A stretch of 64,000 bases of DNA from Agrypnia vestita (GCA_016648135.1 JADDOH010004228.1:186001-250000); one strand, 5' to 3'; positions 9,907 through 23,119 are shown, counted from the stretch's first letter. Notes: generated by a model from the letters alone, not told the origin. Program-made: numbers and translations.

Positions 9907-12060
9907 GTAGGAGAATATATGTTGATTAATGACGATCTGGGGACTAAATCGAGTAATTCTATTCTTGAAAATTTTTGAACATACTTAAAAAATATTGTAC
10001 ACCCCTTGTGCTTAGTATAATATGTACCTACGTACATTATATAAGTTTGAAAAGAGAGCATACATTATACACGAATCACATACATTTGAAAAGAGAATAC
10101 ATAGTATATTATACAGAAGAACAGAGAAAGCAGATGTTCAGTGAAAACTTGATTAGTAATGGTACAGAACATAGAGTAAACCAGTGTAACATTTCCAAAG
10201 TAATCTCCATGTGGTCAGACTTCTTGTTAGATACATTACATACTTTGTACATAGCTTGTTAGGTACATGTTTTGGTTTATAAAAACTTTATAAAATACCT
10301 CTTCAAGATCACAATCACTATCAGTCATTATGGAATCATCATCACTCTGGAAGGCACACTTAACCAGCATGTTCACTTTGAGAGACACAATGCTGCACAT
10401 TCTTTAACTTTTCGCCACGCTGCTATTAAATTGCTTCATTTCATTACCATTTTGACAGATTTTGAAAAAAAAATATACAAGAGAAAACACTAGATAAAAT
10501 AAAAGCGATCTTATGCTACCAAAAAAGGAAACAAGTATTATTTAACAGAAAAAAAGACTATTATTTTATTAAGGAATTTTTTTTAAAAGCTCCTCCAGTA
10601 AAATTTGTTACGAAAACTGTACTAAAAATATAAGAAAATGTCATATTTTTACTCTTCCTTTAAATACTTCTCATCATCAAACTGGAGAACTTTACTGATT
10701 TTTAAATATGTCTCTTTGTCAGACTCAAAATCAGACTAGAGTTTTTTTTTTTTTTAAATATGATAGAAACCTAAAAGGTTTATGGATAACATTTTTACAT
10801 GATTCAGTATAGGAATACAATAATAATATAATTTAGATACAAAGTCATTTTTTTTATAGTTGGCCGACTGTTCTGGTGAAGACTTACAATGATCATTGAT
10901 TAGATGTATTCGAGACAATGAAAGTGATTTATATTTTTGTTTTTATATACATTTGTATTAGAATAAAATGCTAAATTTAATAATTATTTATTTATATTTT
11001 TGATACATAGTGGACCCTCGAACTTCAAACAAATTAATGTTGAAATAACTCGAAACTTGAACAAAAAAAATTAAATATGAAACACAAATAAAATTCCCAA
11101 AAGAATCACAATGGTGTCATCTCGTGATCATTTTTTTGTCTCTGTTTGGTTGCGGAACTTTTTTTATTTATTATTGTGGTTGCAGTCTGTTTTTTTTGCC
11201 TCCTTGTATGTAAGAGGTTTCATAATACATATCGTGATTACATATTTAACAAAATTATAACATTAATTTATATGTATATATTATTTATTTTTATGCCATG
11301 CGTGCAGCTTTCGGCATCCATATTATGTCTCTGTCGGTTGAAAGGTGGGCACGTCATTAGTAAGTGTTTTGTGTCTTCTGGGGTTGTATTGTTGCATGGG
11401 CAAGTGTCATCGTAACTATTAAAACAGCCAAGTCTTGTTATCATTTGTGTCAGTTCGTAACTCGGTTGGGTTTTTTAATTGAACTTTATTATGCTCGTAA
11501 TGTCTGGTAAGAACAGTTTAGTCACATTTCCTGTCGTCGATGTCAGACATGTTCTTTCCATTTCCTCTCTTAGACTTGTGGCGGTCAAAGATGCATGCAT
11601 ATACACGAGTAAGGAGGTACCGAGTACATCAGCATCTAAACACGAAAGGCCGTCGCTCTCGGTACAACGGTCAAAATCAGAACGCTGAATTCGGGAAAGA
11701 ACGACAATGGAAGCGAGGGCAACGAACGAGGATAAAGGCGAGAATTGCTAGAGGGCATGAAGAGCGGATGAACTCACATTGCTGGCCAGACTAAATATTA
11801 CCCACACGAGCGGCCGAGTAAGGCGAAGTCAAAATACACCGAGTCCTTTGTCCACAACAACTATAAAAATGGTAGGCTCCAGAGCAGACTATCTCACTTC
11901 CCCAGCGGGTGGCTCGTATAGCGGAAGCCCTCGCCGTCATACTTTTGAACGTCACGCTTTCACTTGTAACCTTTGTACCTACTGTATTCTTTATAACTTT
12001 TACTTTTGCATTTCAATCAATTCTGTAAAACCATCGTGACTTTACATCATCAATACCGCT
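9907..12060. other. Intergenic stretch, nothing recognised
   Basis: Several ORFs of 70-95 codons occur, but none has family resemblance, conserved motifs or splice support. At 10999-11060 there is a degraded Tigger-type end (GTGGACCCTCGAACTTCAAA). A more GC-rich patch at 11690-11960 could be a retroelement leader, but nothing supports it. Confidence 0.4.
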
Positions 12061-12590
12061 TCAACTCATCCTAAACCGGAGGGCCCATCCACCTCCAAAG
12101 ACTTCTCTCGGCATAGCTTGCTTTCTCGTCTGCAGTCTCGTTCCCAGGGATGCCACTATGTCCTTTAACTCATCCAATTTGCACTTTTTGATTTCTTTGA
12201 CAGAGTTCTTGAATTATCGATTTTATGTCAAACACAATAGGATTAAGTGTTTTAGAACCTTGAATAGCTGCTAAAGTAGATTGACAATCTGTGAGAATTG
12301 TTATGTCTGGCCAACGATTATGCGGTTTAAGAAGAACATACTTAAGAGCTTCTTGGATGGCCAACAGTTCTGCCTGAAATATTGAGCAATAATTTTCCAA
12401 CATGAATTTTCATCCAGGAAGTTCTCTGCCATTATCATATGGAACAAATGCCGCTCCTTCCCTTCCAATAAACTCCTAGTGCACATTTTACGGCAATTCT
12501 TTTTGCTGTGTGTGGCAATTTGTGATGGTTGATTATTCCCTGATATTCTCTATCTTCCGGAAGACCTTTCAGACGTTTCGTCTTTAACAT
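12060..12590 (-). pseudogene. RNase H domain relic of a non-LTR retrotransposon
   Basis: The minus strand reads IAVKCALGVYWKGR, then YCSIFQAELLAIQEAL, ITILTDCQSTLAAIQGS, and after a stop VKGHSGIPGNETADEKAS. QAEL, TDCQST and GHSGIPGNETAD are the RNase H acidic and His/Asp motifs as found at the C-terminus of Jockey/R1-type elements. Stop codons and a frameshift show that it is not functional. Confidence 0.75.
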
Positions 12591-12964
12591 AATTTAATAA
12601 CAGCAATTTATTTAATTTTTTAAGTCAGGGGAGAGACAAAAGATAGAAAGGTAAGCATTCCCACTGCAGACTTAAGGAACTGTTGAGTTATCGGGTATAG
12701 GTAAAACACAGAGAAACAGGGACACCCCATTATCGCAGTTGTGAATAGGAGTATCAAAACAATGTAATACGACACTTCAGAAAATTAAAAAATAAATTTA
12801 AAAATAAGACATAAACAAATTTATTTTAAAACATTACACATTAGTTTCTTCTTCAAAGTAATATTAATGAAACACAACTCTCAACTAATGGTTACTAGAC
12901 AAAAGAAGAAGAATTCACATTCTAGTGAAAAATAATTAATATCTCTCCTACTTTTAAAAAAAAA

Positions 12965-13105
12965 AAAGAGATGCGAACACAGAATACGTCACATCAATAT
13001 TCTTGCTATTTTCAAACTAAGCTAAATGCTTGTTCTATGAAAATAGGACTAGCTTACTGGTATCCTAAAATAGGACTCAAACCACCAGCAACCAGCAAAA
13101 AATGA
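12965..13105 (-). repeat. tRNA-derived SINE-like repeat
   Basis: On the minus strand GGTTTGAGTCC matches an RNA polymerase III B box, followed by TATTTTAGGATACCAG and a body ending in GTTCGCATCTC. The body recurs at 30140-30310 and, shortened, at 4530-4640. The A box is not clear. Confidence 0.5.
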
Positions 13106-13109
13106 AAAT

Positions 13110-13363
13110 AGAATTTTTTACAAGGTTTTTATCATTTTAATTAAGTTGTATTGAAGCGAATGAATTTTTCATAATCAATATAAGGTACTGTAATGATAGT
13201 TCAACTTTTTGCAAAAAGCAAGTCAGAAATATTAAAAGAAAAATGCAAACTTTGGTATTGCATATCTCCATAACTATTGATGGTTACTTGAACATTTTCG
13301 ATGCAATATCAAGGTTGGAATCTGCCTGTAAAGTTTTCGTTACTAGCTATGAGACACCCTGTA
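13110..13363. repeat. One arm of the CAGGGTGT-type MITE with an intact terminus
   Basis: The stretch runs from ACAAGGTTTTTATCATTTTA to TTACTAGCTATGAGACACCC followed by TGTA. It is the right arm of the family whose complete palindrome is at 29539-30061. The end CCCTG next to TA matches the TA target preference. Confidence 0.65.
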
Positions 13364-14180
13364 TATGTTAAACAGTTTGTGCTAGGAAAATAGGTTCAAC
13401 CCACAGACCACCAAAATATATAGATATGAACTAATTTTAACTAAATTTAGAAAGTAAATTTCTTGGTACACTTAGTCTGATTCCACGCTGGTCCTAATAA
13501 CTTGTTTAAAAAAAATTACTACGAGCTTATAAATCTTAAAAAAACTAACCCATAAAAAACAAGTTTTTACTATATTCCTTTTCTCATTTACTAGTTGAAA
13601 CAGGTTTCGCGCCTACCCCACGCGTCGGGCTCGAGTCGGACGACGCTACGAAAGGGAGTAATAAAAAAATTTCGAAAAATCCAAAATTATACTATAATTA
13701 TTAAATTTTTTAGATCATTTTTACCGTCGCCACTAGTCTGCCTGCAAAGTTTCAGCTCAATTGGATTAAAAAAAATCGATCCAAAGTTTTTTTGGCAGAC
13801 AAGCCGACAAGCACATGCTACAAGTTAAAAAAAAGAGAGTAAAAATTATGAAAAGGTCAAACTAAATACTCTCAAAAAGTAGTATGTCTTAGTAAATAAG
13901 TTGCACTTTATTACAAAAAGACGTTTTTATTTTAGACTGAGTTTGGAACAAAATTAAAAAATAAATGTCTATTTTAAAAAATATGTTTTGTTTACTTTAG
14001 GATTTAGTTATGCAAGAATAAATACTTTAACTGCAGAATAAATTTGTCTTAAATATATGTGAGGAGGGACATTCTTCCGCTGTGACCCAATCCTCTCACC
14101 TAAAGAGAGGGTTTAGTTAATCTCTGTACAATTTTATATTCTGAGATTGAACCAAACTTTTGATCTGTATTAGTTTAAAC

Positions 14181-14926
14181 TAGGTATGGGCGTTGAATGG
14201 ACGGACTAGTTTAAATCAACCGTTGACCTTTCATTGACGCGTCGACGGTTTACGTTTATCGCATGGACTAGTTGAATTCGTAGACGAAGATGACTGTAGA
14301 CGACTAAACGAAGAATCCTTCGTTCGTAATTCAACATAGTCCAAAGCAACGAGCGAGAGCAAGACAAAACGTCTCCGTTGATTTCTCTCTCATCTCTCGC
14401 TGTCGACTTGTAAACGGCTCAACGGGTAACTACATTTCAACTCTAAAGGACATCAATCACCATAGAGTGCAGATCTGTGTACAAAATTTCTAGGTTATCT
14501 GTGGGTTAACAAACTTTGATATTTTTATTTTATACGATGAAACTATTATTAATTAACAGTCGAAAAGGCCGGCTAGATATTTTTCTAAGATCAATATTTT
14601 ATTCGATCGATCTCGACTTCTTAAATCTACCTGAAAATGGATGGTAAAATTTAATTTTAGGAGTTTTACTTTCCCCGAAACTATATTTCTTTGAACTTAT
14701 TTAAATTTTAAAAAGTAACGTAATAAAAATAGCCAACGGTCGAGCCGTAGACACATCGTCCCGTAGACACATCGTCCCGTAGAACATCCGCATAACGAAG
14801 TTGAGGCGTCAACTAGTTGACGAATTCAACTATAGTCGACGAATTCAACTAGTTGATCGACTCGTCGATGGATGGAATGGATGGTCTCGTTTCGTCGACG
14901 ATAAATACGTCGACAACCCATCACTA
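14181..14926. mobile_element. hAT-type non-autonomous transposon with exact 8-bp target duplication
   Basis: GTTTAAAC lies exactly at 14173-14180 and 14927-14934. The ends are TAGGTATGGGCGTTGA and, inverted, TAGTGATGGGTTGTCGAC. The subterminal parts hold many GTCGAC, CAACTAGTTGA and CGAATTCAAC repeats in both orientations, as expected for transposase binding arrays. A 16-bp tandem repeat (CCCGTAGACACATCGT) is at about 14745-14785. No ORF encodes a transposase. Confidence 0.88.
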
Positions 14927-15171
14927 GTTTAAACCATTATTTTAAGCAGTTATTTTCAGTACAATTATTTGGGGTTTGTACCTGATTGTATTGATGATTG
15001 CTAACTAAAATTACCTCAGAACAGGTACTTTTATGTATCAAGCGAGACAGGTAACGATAAAGGCCTGCATACAAAAAATTGCATATTGTATTAATGCTAT
15101 CTTATTCTTAGACTCAAAACAAACTCAAACAAATATTCTTACTTATAATTTATAGAAATAAACTTTCTTTA

Positions 15172-15661
15172 CACCACTTTTTTATTGAAAAAAAATCAAC
15201 ATGTTTCAGAGCCCATGGCTCCTTGGGTAACAAATGTATACTAACAAAATTTATTAGTATTTTTTTTTAAATCAGGTGTTTATAAATTGATTTGTAATGA
15301 TTGTTAAGGAACATTAAGGTGATTCTTTTGATATTAATAAGGGTTTACAAATTGAACATACAAATTATACAGAATCACAGTTGGATAAATTATAAATTTT
15401 GGAAATAAGAAAAAGTGTTGATAGTAAATTGAATATTATAAATAACCAGGTCCTTTTTACAAATAGTTATCTTTTAAATTTATTTTCATGTTAAGTAGGT
15501 ACTTTATTATTATTCACTTTCCATATATATAACTTTATAATATTTTGATTATCTATACTTCGATTTTTAAATTTAATTTTGTTAGTATACATTTGTTATT
15601 CTGACGAAGGGGCCATGGGATCTGAATCATGTTGATTTTTTTCAATAAAAAAGTGGTTTAA
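15172..15661. repeat. Foldback element with Penelope-type ends
   Basis: Two inverted arms begin ACCACTTTTTTATTGAAAA (left) and end TTTTCAATAAAAAAGTGGT (right). Both contain the block CATGTT...CAGA...CCATGG, which in the right arm reads CTGACGAAGGGGCCATGGGA then TCTGAATCATG. The block resembles a decayed hammerhead core (CTGACGA at 15601-15607). The centre at 15240-15560 is AT-rich with no ORF. Confidence 0.6.
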
Positions 15662-17605
15662 ACAAAGTTTATTTTAATAAATTACAATTATAATGTCACT
15701 ACAAAATAATTTTGCCGTGTTTGAAAAAAATATATATTCTGCACTGAAAAATATAATTGTTGTCTAGTACTGATGGTTGCCCGCCGAACTGCAAAAAATA
15801 AGTTGACGAATTCAGATACAAAACTCAAATAACGGTTAGTGGGTCACCGATTAAAATACCATCATTAATCTGTATGCATGTGTGTCCTTAACGCAGCAAC
15901 CAAGGCGGTCAAATCTTTTTCAAATTTTTAAAAGCTAAGCACGCTGATTTATATAATTTAGTAAAACTCATAACATCACGCGAAATATGACTTATGTACA
16001 TAAAAGACCAATAAATATTGCAGTCTATTATAGACGGATGCCTATTATGTCATAATTTAATCTGTTATCCAGAGCAGAGAGATATCTCTCGGCTCAAAGG
16101 TATTGTTGACGAGAATACAGGAGAACAAACACATGGTTCTGATAACATAAAATATTTTCAAAGTCTACCGTGACATGCTTCTACTAGGGTCGTGCAGTAG
16201 AACATTAACACAAGTTTAATGTAAGCATATATTAAAAAAAAAAAAAAAGATATACATATCTCGTAATATTCCTTTCACAATTATTATCATATTATTCAGA
16301 TTTTTATATATTCTTATATTTGTCACATAAATGTTTAAGTTCAATGTTTTTTCCAAAATATGTGAAAGTCACTTTTCAAAGTCACTGCACGTGCAGGGTT
16401 CTACTGAATTATATTTTCCCAATGACTTTCACATCTGTATGTAATATTAATTCAATGAACTCTCATTTCAAGTCAAAAATATAATATTGATGTAAATACT
16501 CTCGATACTGATTGAAAGTTTGACTAGACAAATCATTTTGAGGGCTTCTACTTTTTGCTTGATAAAAATAATCTGCATATTATACTTTTTCTAAACCGTT
16601 TCTTGCATATGACTTTACTTTTTATTTGATAGATTACTAATATCTGCAAAAATGAAATCTAATCTATAGATTTTAATAAAATGATTTTATTTTATTTTAT
16701 TTTGACAAGACGAACTACAGTATTCAATATTTTCGATCAACTTGGATCACTTGATTCAACTTGGATGTTGTGATATTTGATGTGGTTAATAATTATATAT
16801 AAAAATGATACTATTAACAATTGAAATTTTTTTGACTGTCATCAAGATTATCTTGTGATTAACCCATAAATCCTCAAATTGCAGCAAACTACTGGCAGGG
16901 TTGAGAACTGCAATCTTCTATCTATTCCAGCCTGGCTGATTACAGGGCTCTTGCGCCATATTGATAACTCCTGTCTCTAACTATGAAGATACCAATCCAA
17001 CCAAATAGGCAGTAGATAAATTGTCAATTGAAATATAAAAATGCTCTGAACAAACCCGCATTGAATAAAAAATAGTGTCCCTTCATCGGCAGCATGTCTT
17101 TATCAATAGAAAAGTAATCCATTTTGATAAGGGTCTCAGATTATTCACTGTCGACTTGACGATCTATCCGGGTAGAAATAGTTTTAATAAACTATTTTTC
17201 ACTTAATGCACATCTCAAGCATGAAAACTTTCTTGAAATCACCGGCGAACCTTTGAACTACCGCATACGGCCATTCGAAAATACGGACTGATAATGTGCT
17301 ATGTTATGTACTGTCATGGAACTCAGAATCGCTTGGAATGATAACAAATGTATAAAACATAACCTATAAAATCTATACTTTATATCAATATATATATAGA
17401 AATGTTGTCAGTTGCCTGTCATAAATAAGAAACATAGATAATTGATAATAATTAACCATTATCTATGTTGCCTATTATAACGTATCGTTTATAACACTGA
17501 TCTCCATTTATAAAAATATATTTATTTAATTATTTAAAAAACAATTTGAAATAAAGCATTCGTTCATGTTTTATTTATTTTATATTTTTTAGTATTGCCG
17601 AAATA
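15662..17605. other. Intergenic stretch, nothing recognised
   Basis: The region is AT-rich with no ORF above 60 codons. There are short A runs (16231-16248) and local ATTTTATTTT repeats near 16680-16700. No transposon end, RNA gene or promoter could be supported. Confidence 0.4.
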
Positions 17606-17956
17606 GGGTAGAAGGGCTGGTTTTGGCCACTTTTAGATATTTTTTGACAACTATGCATCACTACGAACTCAAAAATAGTCAGAATCGTTTCTTTAATATT
17701 TCCCCAAATAGCACATTAATTACTTTTTTGAAAATGTAGAAAACAAATGTATAAAATTTAAAATAGAAACATCAAACTTGAAATGCGTTCAAATTTGCCA
17801 GTTCTGGCCACTTTTAACTAGTTTTAGCCATGTCTGTGCCAGTTCTGGCCATTTCAGTTTTTATAAGGTTTCTTAATATTTTGAATACAAATAAAACAAA
17901 AGGAAAGTAACTAGGAAAATTATAAGTTTTATTACAATTATGATCTTGTCGTGCCT

Positions 17957-18335
17957 ATAGCTAAAGAATGAGGTAATTTTTCATGCCGTATTATACTCGG
18001 ACAGATAAATTTGAAAAGATAAGGAAGAATTTTCTATTTGTAATTTTCTGGGATATTCTGTCGTGTGTACCTGACCTCTCTGACTGATGTTTCGGATCCC
18101 ATTGTAGGCACATCACCCTGATGATGATGGAATTGGAGGATGGGATAGCTAAAGAATGAGGTAATTTTTCATGCCATATTATACTCGGACAGATAAATTT
18201 GAAAAGATAAGGAAGAATTTTCTATTTGTAATTTTCTGGGATATTCTGTCGTGTGTACCTGACCTCTCTGACTGATGTTTCGGATCCCATTGTAGGCTCA
18301 TCACCCTGATGATGATGGGATTGGAGGATGGGATC
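17957..18335. repeat. 188-bp tandem duplication
   Basis: The unit starting AGCTAAAGAATGAGGTAATT is repeated with a 188-bp offset (CTAAAGAATG at 17961 and 18149). The copies differ at only a few positions, for example GCCGTA/GCCATA and AGGCACA/AGGCTCA. The join between them removes the GAAAC part of the hammerhead-like core from the first copy. Confidence 0.85.
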
Positions 18336-18355
18336 CGAAACGTCGGCCAGAGAGG
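18259..18355 (+). ncRNA. Hammerhead-like core in a palindrome
   Basis: GACCTCTCTGACTGATGTTT and its partner CGTCGGCCAGAGAGGTC bracket a palindrome with GTTTCGGATCCCAT and ATGGGATCCGAAAC. In it CTGATGA (18306-18312) and CGAAAC (18337-18341) are spaced as in a hammerhead core, with GGAT/ATCC as a possible stem II. A similar core on the minus strand is at 18703-18734. Confidence 0.4.
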
Positions 18356-20071
18356 TCACACATGGCAGAATATCTCAAAAACTACACGCAGAAAATTCTG
18401 AATGGCCGTGAAAACCTTTTTAGGAAGAATTTTGTGTATAGGTTCCTTTCGTGAAAGCAGGTAACAGCATTATCATTCTAATACTATTTTCTGCAACAGA
18501 TGTCAGATTAGGTATTCGTGGCATAACAAATGTAAAACTCTTCATAGTCTCATGCATAGTCTCCTTCTTTTGGACTTTTTTCTAATTATTCATTTTCTGA
18601 AGGTCTTGATTTGATAAATCCATCATATTTTCCTCATTTCTTGAGTTTTTTAAAGAATGTTCTTAGGTTTTCACGGTTGCTCAAAATCTTCTAGTTTGTG
18701 TCGTTTCGGATCCCATTGCAGGGTCTATCATCAGGGCTGATGTGTTGTTGTGAGACCATAACACCAATACTCACAACACCAACTGTGTATATCATAGATG
18801 CTTCAGTACAACTAATCTAATCTAAACCATTTTGGTAAAAAATCTTGTGGAATCTTACTTTCCAGGTACTCCATGGGGGTTGACTTGTTGACGTTTATTC
18901 AATTACCTCCTTATTTTTGTGGCCATGGTTTTTACAATTGAATGTCAAAGTAAATACCTAATTAATTATGTTTTTCAAAAAAGGTGGCCAAAACTAACAC
19001 ACTATGTGAGTCAGTTGTGGCCATATCCATGGCCAAAACTAGAACAAAAGTAAGATTGCTGTGCCAATTGGGGCTATGTGGCATTTTGCTGCTAAGAAAT
19101 AAACTAAGTTATGAAATAACCTTAAAACAATGTCCTAGGACTTTCATTCAATAGGCTATATTAATTCACGAACACAAATATAAGTGATTAAAAAGTTATT
19201 TTCACATTACTTATCCACGGGCTCATATTGTTTTTGCTAAGACTTTAATAATTTTTAACGAATCGTCGCTGTATATATAATTAAGCCTATGTGCCATTTT
19301 AATACTTTCTGAGATAAACCAATGAAACTGTTTTAAAAAGTATTTGCACAGACTGTATTTATAAAAAATATTTTAAATAATTACTAGGCAGACTTTCCAG
19401 ATAAACGATAATGTGTTTTTTAGTATATTTCTATTATTTACAATTTGATTCGTTCATCTCAGAATGTGCTATACAGCTCATTGGCTTTATTATATATACA
19501 GCGACGGAATGTCGTTGCACCTCAAAATACAATATGTTAAATTCTACAAATAATCTAGACATTTTTACTGACAATTTGCTTTTATTTAAAATGAAACTCC
19601 GCAATCTCATTTATGACTATTGATTTGATACTTCTTTAATTGAATCCCATTCCCTCCCTCTCCCCACCCCTCCCAATTTATGCATTATCATAATTTATTT
19701 CTTTGAAATATTTATTATTTATCACATATTCTTTATCATTGTTTTTTATTTAGTTTTTTTTTACCAGCTTCGAGGAAACTTTACTGGTCATACTCACGAA
19801 TATTTTTTTGATATTATATAAAAAAATTAAAATTGTACTGTATGTTTCCCAAATAAAATAAAATAAATAATAAGAATGTCACCAATAACTTCAACTGATA
19901 CTCAAAGAAAGAAAATCGCGAGACAGCTGTCAATTATCAAAACATAACACAGTTTAAAGAATTGATGGGCATAAATAAAATAACAAATATATTTTCATTG
20001 TCTTATTTATACACCTTTAAATGTCCAAGTGGCCAAAACCGGGGTAGTGACCAAAACGGGACCATCGACCC

Positions 20072-20640
20072 TATCTTTGATTATCAATTTGATGTTGCAT
20101 GATTGTTTTCATCGTATTCATCATTTCGTCAGCAAACGATCACTAACGATGTACAATTTATGTATATCTGATTGACAATATTTTTTATACGCTCATTTCA
20201 ACAAGTTTTGAGGAAGTTGTGTCATGGTTGTCTCATTTTTTACTCCGGTTTACGATTTACGACATGAAAAGTTGCCAACTTCCGGTCATGGGAACGGATT
20301 GATTGTAAAATGATTTAAGGATGTTTGTGATTCATGCTTTTTAAAATTCGAATCCTTTTAAGACTCAAAAAAATTATACGTAGGTATGTCTATTAATACA
20401 AAAATTGCTCTATCAATTAGAAAAGGTGCCGATATTCGTATCTAGTTATTTTGAATCATTTTACAATGACCAAGAAATCATGTATGTTCCGTATATTGTT
20501 TGATATATGGAACATACATGATTTGATATATAGTTTTATCGTTTATTTAAACATATCAGGTTAAATAATTTCAATGATTCAACGTATTTTATATTTAGAG
20601 TATTTTTTCTATAGCTTTTTGCGGTTTAAATTGATTCATT
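20072..20640. other. Intergenic stretch with a 22-bp hairpin
   Basis: The only structure seen is a near-perfect inverted repeat at 20475-20524: arms AAATCATGTATGTTCCGTAT and its complement around a 6-base loop. No ORF and no transposon end are visible. Confidence 0.5.
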
Positions 20641-20641
20641 T

Positions 20642-20800
20642 AGGGCTGGTTGTATCAACCTGGTAATCTAGTAATCTTTCGTTCTGACTGAACTTGAAAA
20701 AAAAACTTTCGTTTTCCACTAATTACACAACCCGTTCTCGTAAAAAAATCTATGGTTTTTCTGAAAGATTACTATAATCCAAGTTAACACAATCGGCTAT
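20642..20800. mobile_element. GGGCYGGTTGTATCAAC-type MITE
   Basis: Inverted ends AGGGCTGGTTGTATCAAC and, on the other strand, ATAGCCGATTGTGTTAAC both continue into TAGTAATCTTTC. Flanking TA is present. Relatives are at 44321-44466, 48045-48190 and, as one arm, 58066-58150. Confidence 0.7.
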
Positions 20801-21979
20801 TACATAACTTAGATAAATTTCTAATAAAACAATCAACGACACCAGAAAAATATTTCTCCCGCGTAATTACCACGCGGCAATATAATACAATTTATTAGTA
20901 AAAATGTATACGGATGAACGTTTTTTAACATAATTTCGATGTACTAAAAACGAAACAATAAAACAGTATTAAATTTATAAACATTTACTTATGACATTTT
21001 AACAATTTTCAACATTCCTTGGTAATTCGATTATGAACCTTTTTTTAATACCGTGTAAAAAGCGGGACTTTTGCAAATTAATGTGTTGTATAATCACAAA
21101 AAAACACTTTTTTTTACGAATTTAAATACCATTTGTGAAATTATATTTTGAATTCAAATCTTCCCCGATCGTGTATAGGCAGGAGATATCAGTTATGTTT
21201 TAACATATTGCGCTATGTTAAACTAAAGCAATTATAATATGTTGAATCTAGTTATATTATTAACACTCGTCTATTTGTGCCCATGCACGTGTTCGATTGG
21301 TTTTAATTAATTTTGACGTGTGAGAAAATCTGTCACTGAAAAATCTCTGGTTAAAAACCTATTGGTGGCTGCAGAGATTTATACATTGCACCATGGAAGT
21401 ACGCCTTATTATATAACTCCACGTTACTTCTGCATGTAAGTATGTACATTGCGTATAGAACGGATATCTCATCCCAAAATAGATGAGTCTCGGAAACATA
21501 ATGAACAGATGTTTTTCTTACTAATCTGGGTCTTTAACACATCACTGACGTCGATTAATATCGTGTATCCGAATATGAATACCCATGCATAACGTAATAT
21601 GAAATGTCTACCGAAGAAATGAAATATCTTCGTACGATAAATAAAGTATGTTTCTTCAAACAGAATTACTTCAGCAAAGCAAAGTTATGAAAATGCAAAG
21701 AACAAACCCAAATAACGCAATGATTGTGGTTCTCAATCTTGATATTGGATATGTGTACCACAATATCGATACGGATATAGGTAGGTACAGATCACAATAT
21801 CGCCAGTTTTGTCTTGCTGCTGAGTTCTGTTTTCCTTGTTACCGAGCTACCGATGCTCGCCGAGCCTATCCATATTTCCTTGTTCTGTTTTGCTCTTTTT
21901 AAAATTATTACTCCCGAACCGACTTATTTTAATCTAGAACCTTGAGTCTGGATCAGGAACTGCACCCGATAGCCAGAGT

Positions 21980-22158
21980 TTGGTTTTTTACTAATGCCTG
22001 CTCGTGTGGTTTCTTCGCCGAAGTGATTTAGCCACTCCTCCAGGCCCTTCTGTGTACAGTGCAATCAGTACCTCAGCAAACAGAAGATTATCGATTTCGC
22101 TTATTCCATCCATAAAGATAGTGAATAGGATTGGGGATAGCGGACTTGTTGTGGTCCA
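21980..22158 (-). pseudogene. Reverse transcriptase fragment
   Basis: The minus strand reads TSPLSPILFTIFMDGISEID and then NLLFAEVLIALYTEGP. The spacing matches the SPxLFxxFxD and FADD region of non-LTR retrotransposon reverse transcriptases. The catalytic FADD is replaced by FAEV, so it is dead. The rest of the element is not seen. Confidence 0.65.
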
Positions 22159-22281
22159 ACGTTAACACCAAACGAAATTTTTACACATTTTTTAAATGTT
22201 TTTATTTTCATTATTTCACGCAACAATTATTTTAATCAGATGTTTTTTATTTAAAATCATCAGTAGTTTGAAAGGCCTCAA

Positions 22282-22837
22282 TCCATACCTATAAAACTCA
22301 ATGTCTGTCTGTCTGTTCTCTATATAAATCTACACCGTTTGTCTTGTACGTCCGTACACGATTCGATTAAAATTTTGCATACTTATGCTTTAGGACCCGG
22401 CGGGTAACATAGGCGACATTACCCCCCTATTATTTTTCCCCTTGCGCTCCCCCTGATATATTTTCGATGCAAATCTGTACTGTTCGACATTTACTCTTTT
22501 TTTTCTACCCCATCCTCTCCCCCAGATATATTTTCTGTACAAATCTACAACGTTTGACCGATCTGACTCAAATTTGTGTAACATAGTTGATATTTCCCTC
22601 CTCACCGTTTGCCCCACCCCCCTCCTCTATTATATTTTCCATGAAAATCTGTACCTTTCGACCGATCTGGCCCAAATTTTGAATACTTATTCTTTAGGAC
22701 CAGTCGGGTAAAATAGGTGATATTTCCTCTTCCCCCTCTAACCTTTGAAACTTTGTTTTAATTAGCAAAAAAATTCCCCCACAAATTTATTTTCAACTTA
22801 ATCCTTAACCCGTGCAACGCCGGGTACGAACAGCTAG
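22282..22837 (+). mobile_element. Non-autonomous Helitron
   Basis: It begins TCCATACCTATAAAACTCAA after an A, and ends with the hairpin ACCCG...CGGGT followed by CTAG, then T. The 5' TC, 3' hairpin plus CTAG and insertion between A and T fit Helitrons. Inside, three diverged units share ATATTTTC, CAAATCTGTAC and TTCGACC. There is no Rep/helicase frame. Confidence 0.78.
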
Positions 22838-23119
22838 TATATTTATATAATACAAATACAAGTAAGTATTGTTCTAACTAAAAAATGAAAGGTGTACAAA
22901 ACAAAATTTTAAATACAAGTCAAGATAAAAATTATCCCAATAAGAATAATTTCGTTGTCTGTGTGTCCGTAACATCCTGTAACGTCCGGAACTTTTTATT
23001 TTTTTCCTCGTACATCGTTGACATTACATCATATAATACTAAAATAATTCGTTTTTCATCTCACTTAAACCATGGCGACATGATTATCTCCACCAGCATT
23101 TTTTAATGCCTAAACGTAG

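Larger units (their letters stand above)
17606..20071. mobile_element. 2.5-kb DNA transposon-like unit with TA duplication
   Basis: The ends are inverted, GGGTAGAAGGG and, on the other strand, GGGTCGATGGTCC, each next to TA (17604-17605 and 20072-20073). Subterminal sites repeat GGTTTTGGCCACTT and CAGTTCTGGCCA at both ends. The interior holds a 188-bp tandem duplication and hammerhead-like sequences, but no transposase frame. GGGT...TGGCCA ends with TA duplication suggest a Tc1/pogo-type non-autonomous element, which is an inference. Confidence 0.65.

Noticed and set aside
11540..12039. Basic, Arg-rich ORFs as a possible gene
   Set aside because: Two overlapping frames with no homology, no splice support and low-complexity composition.
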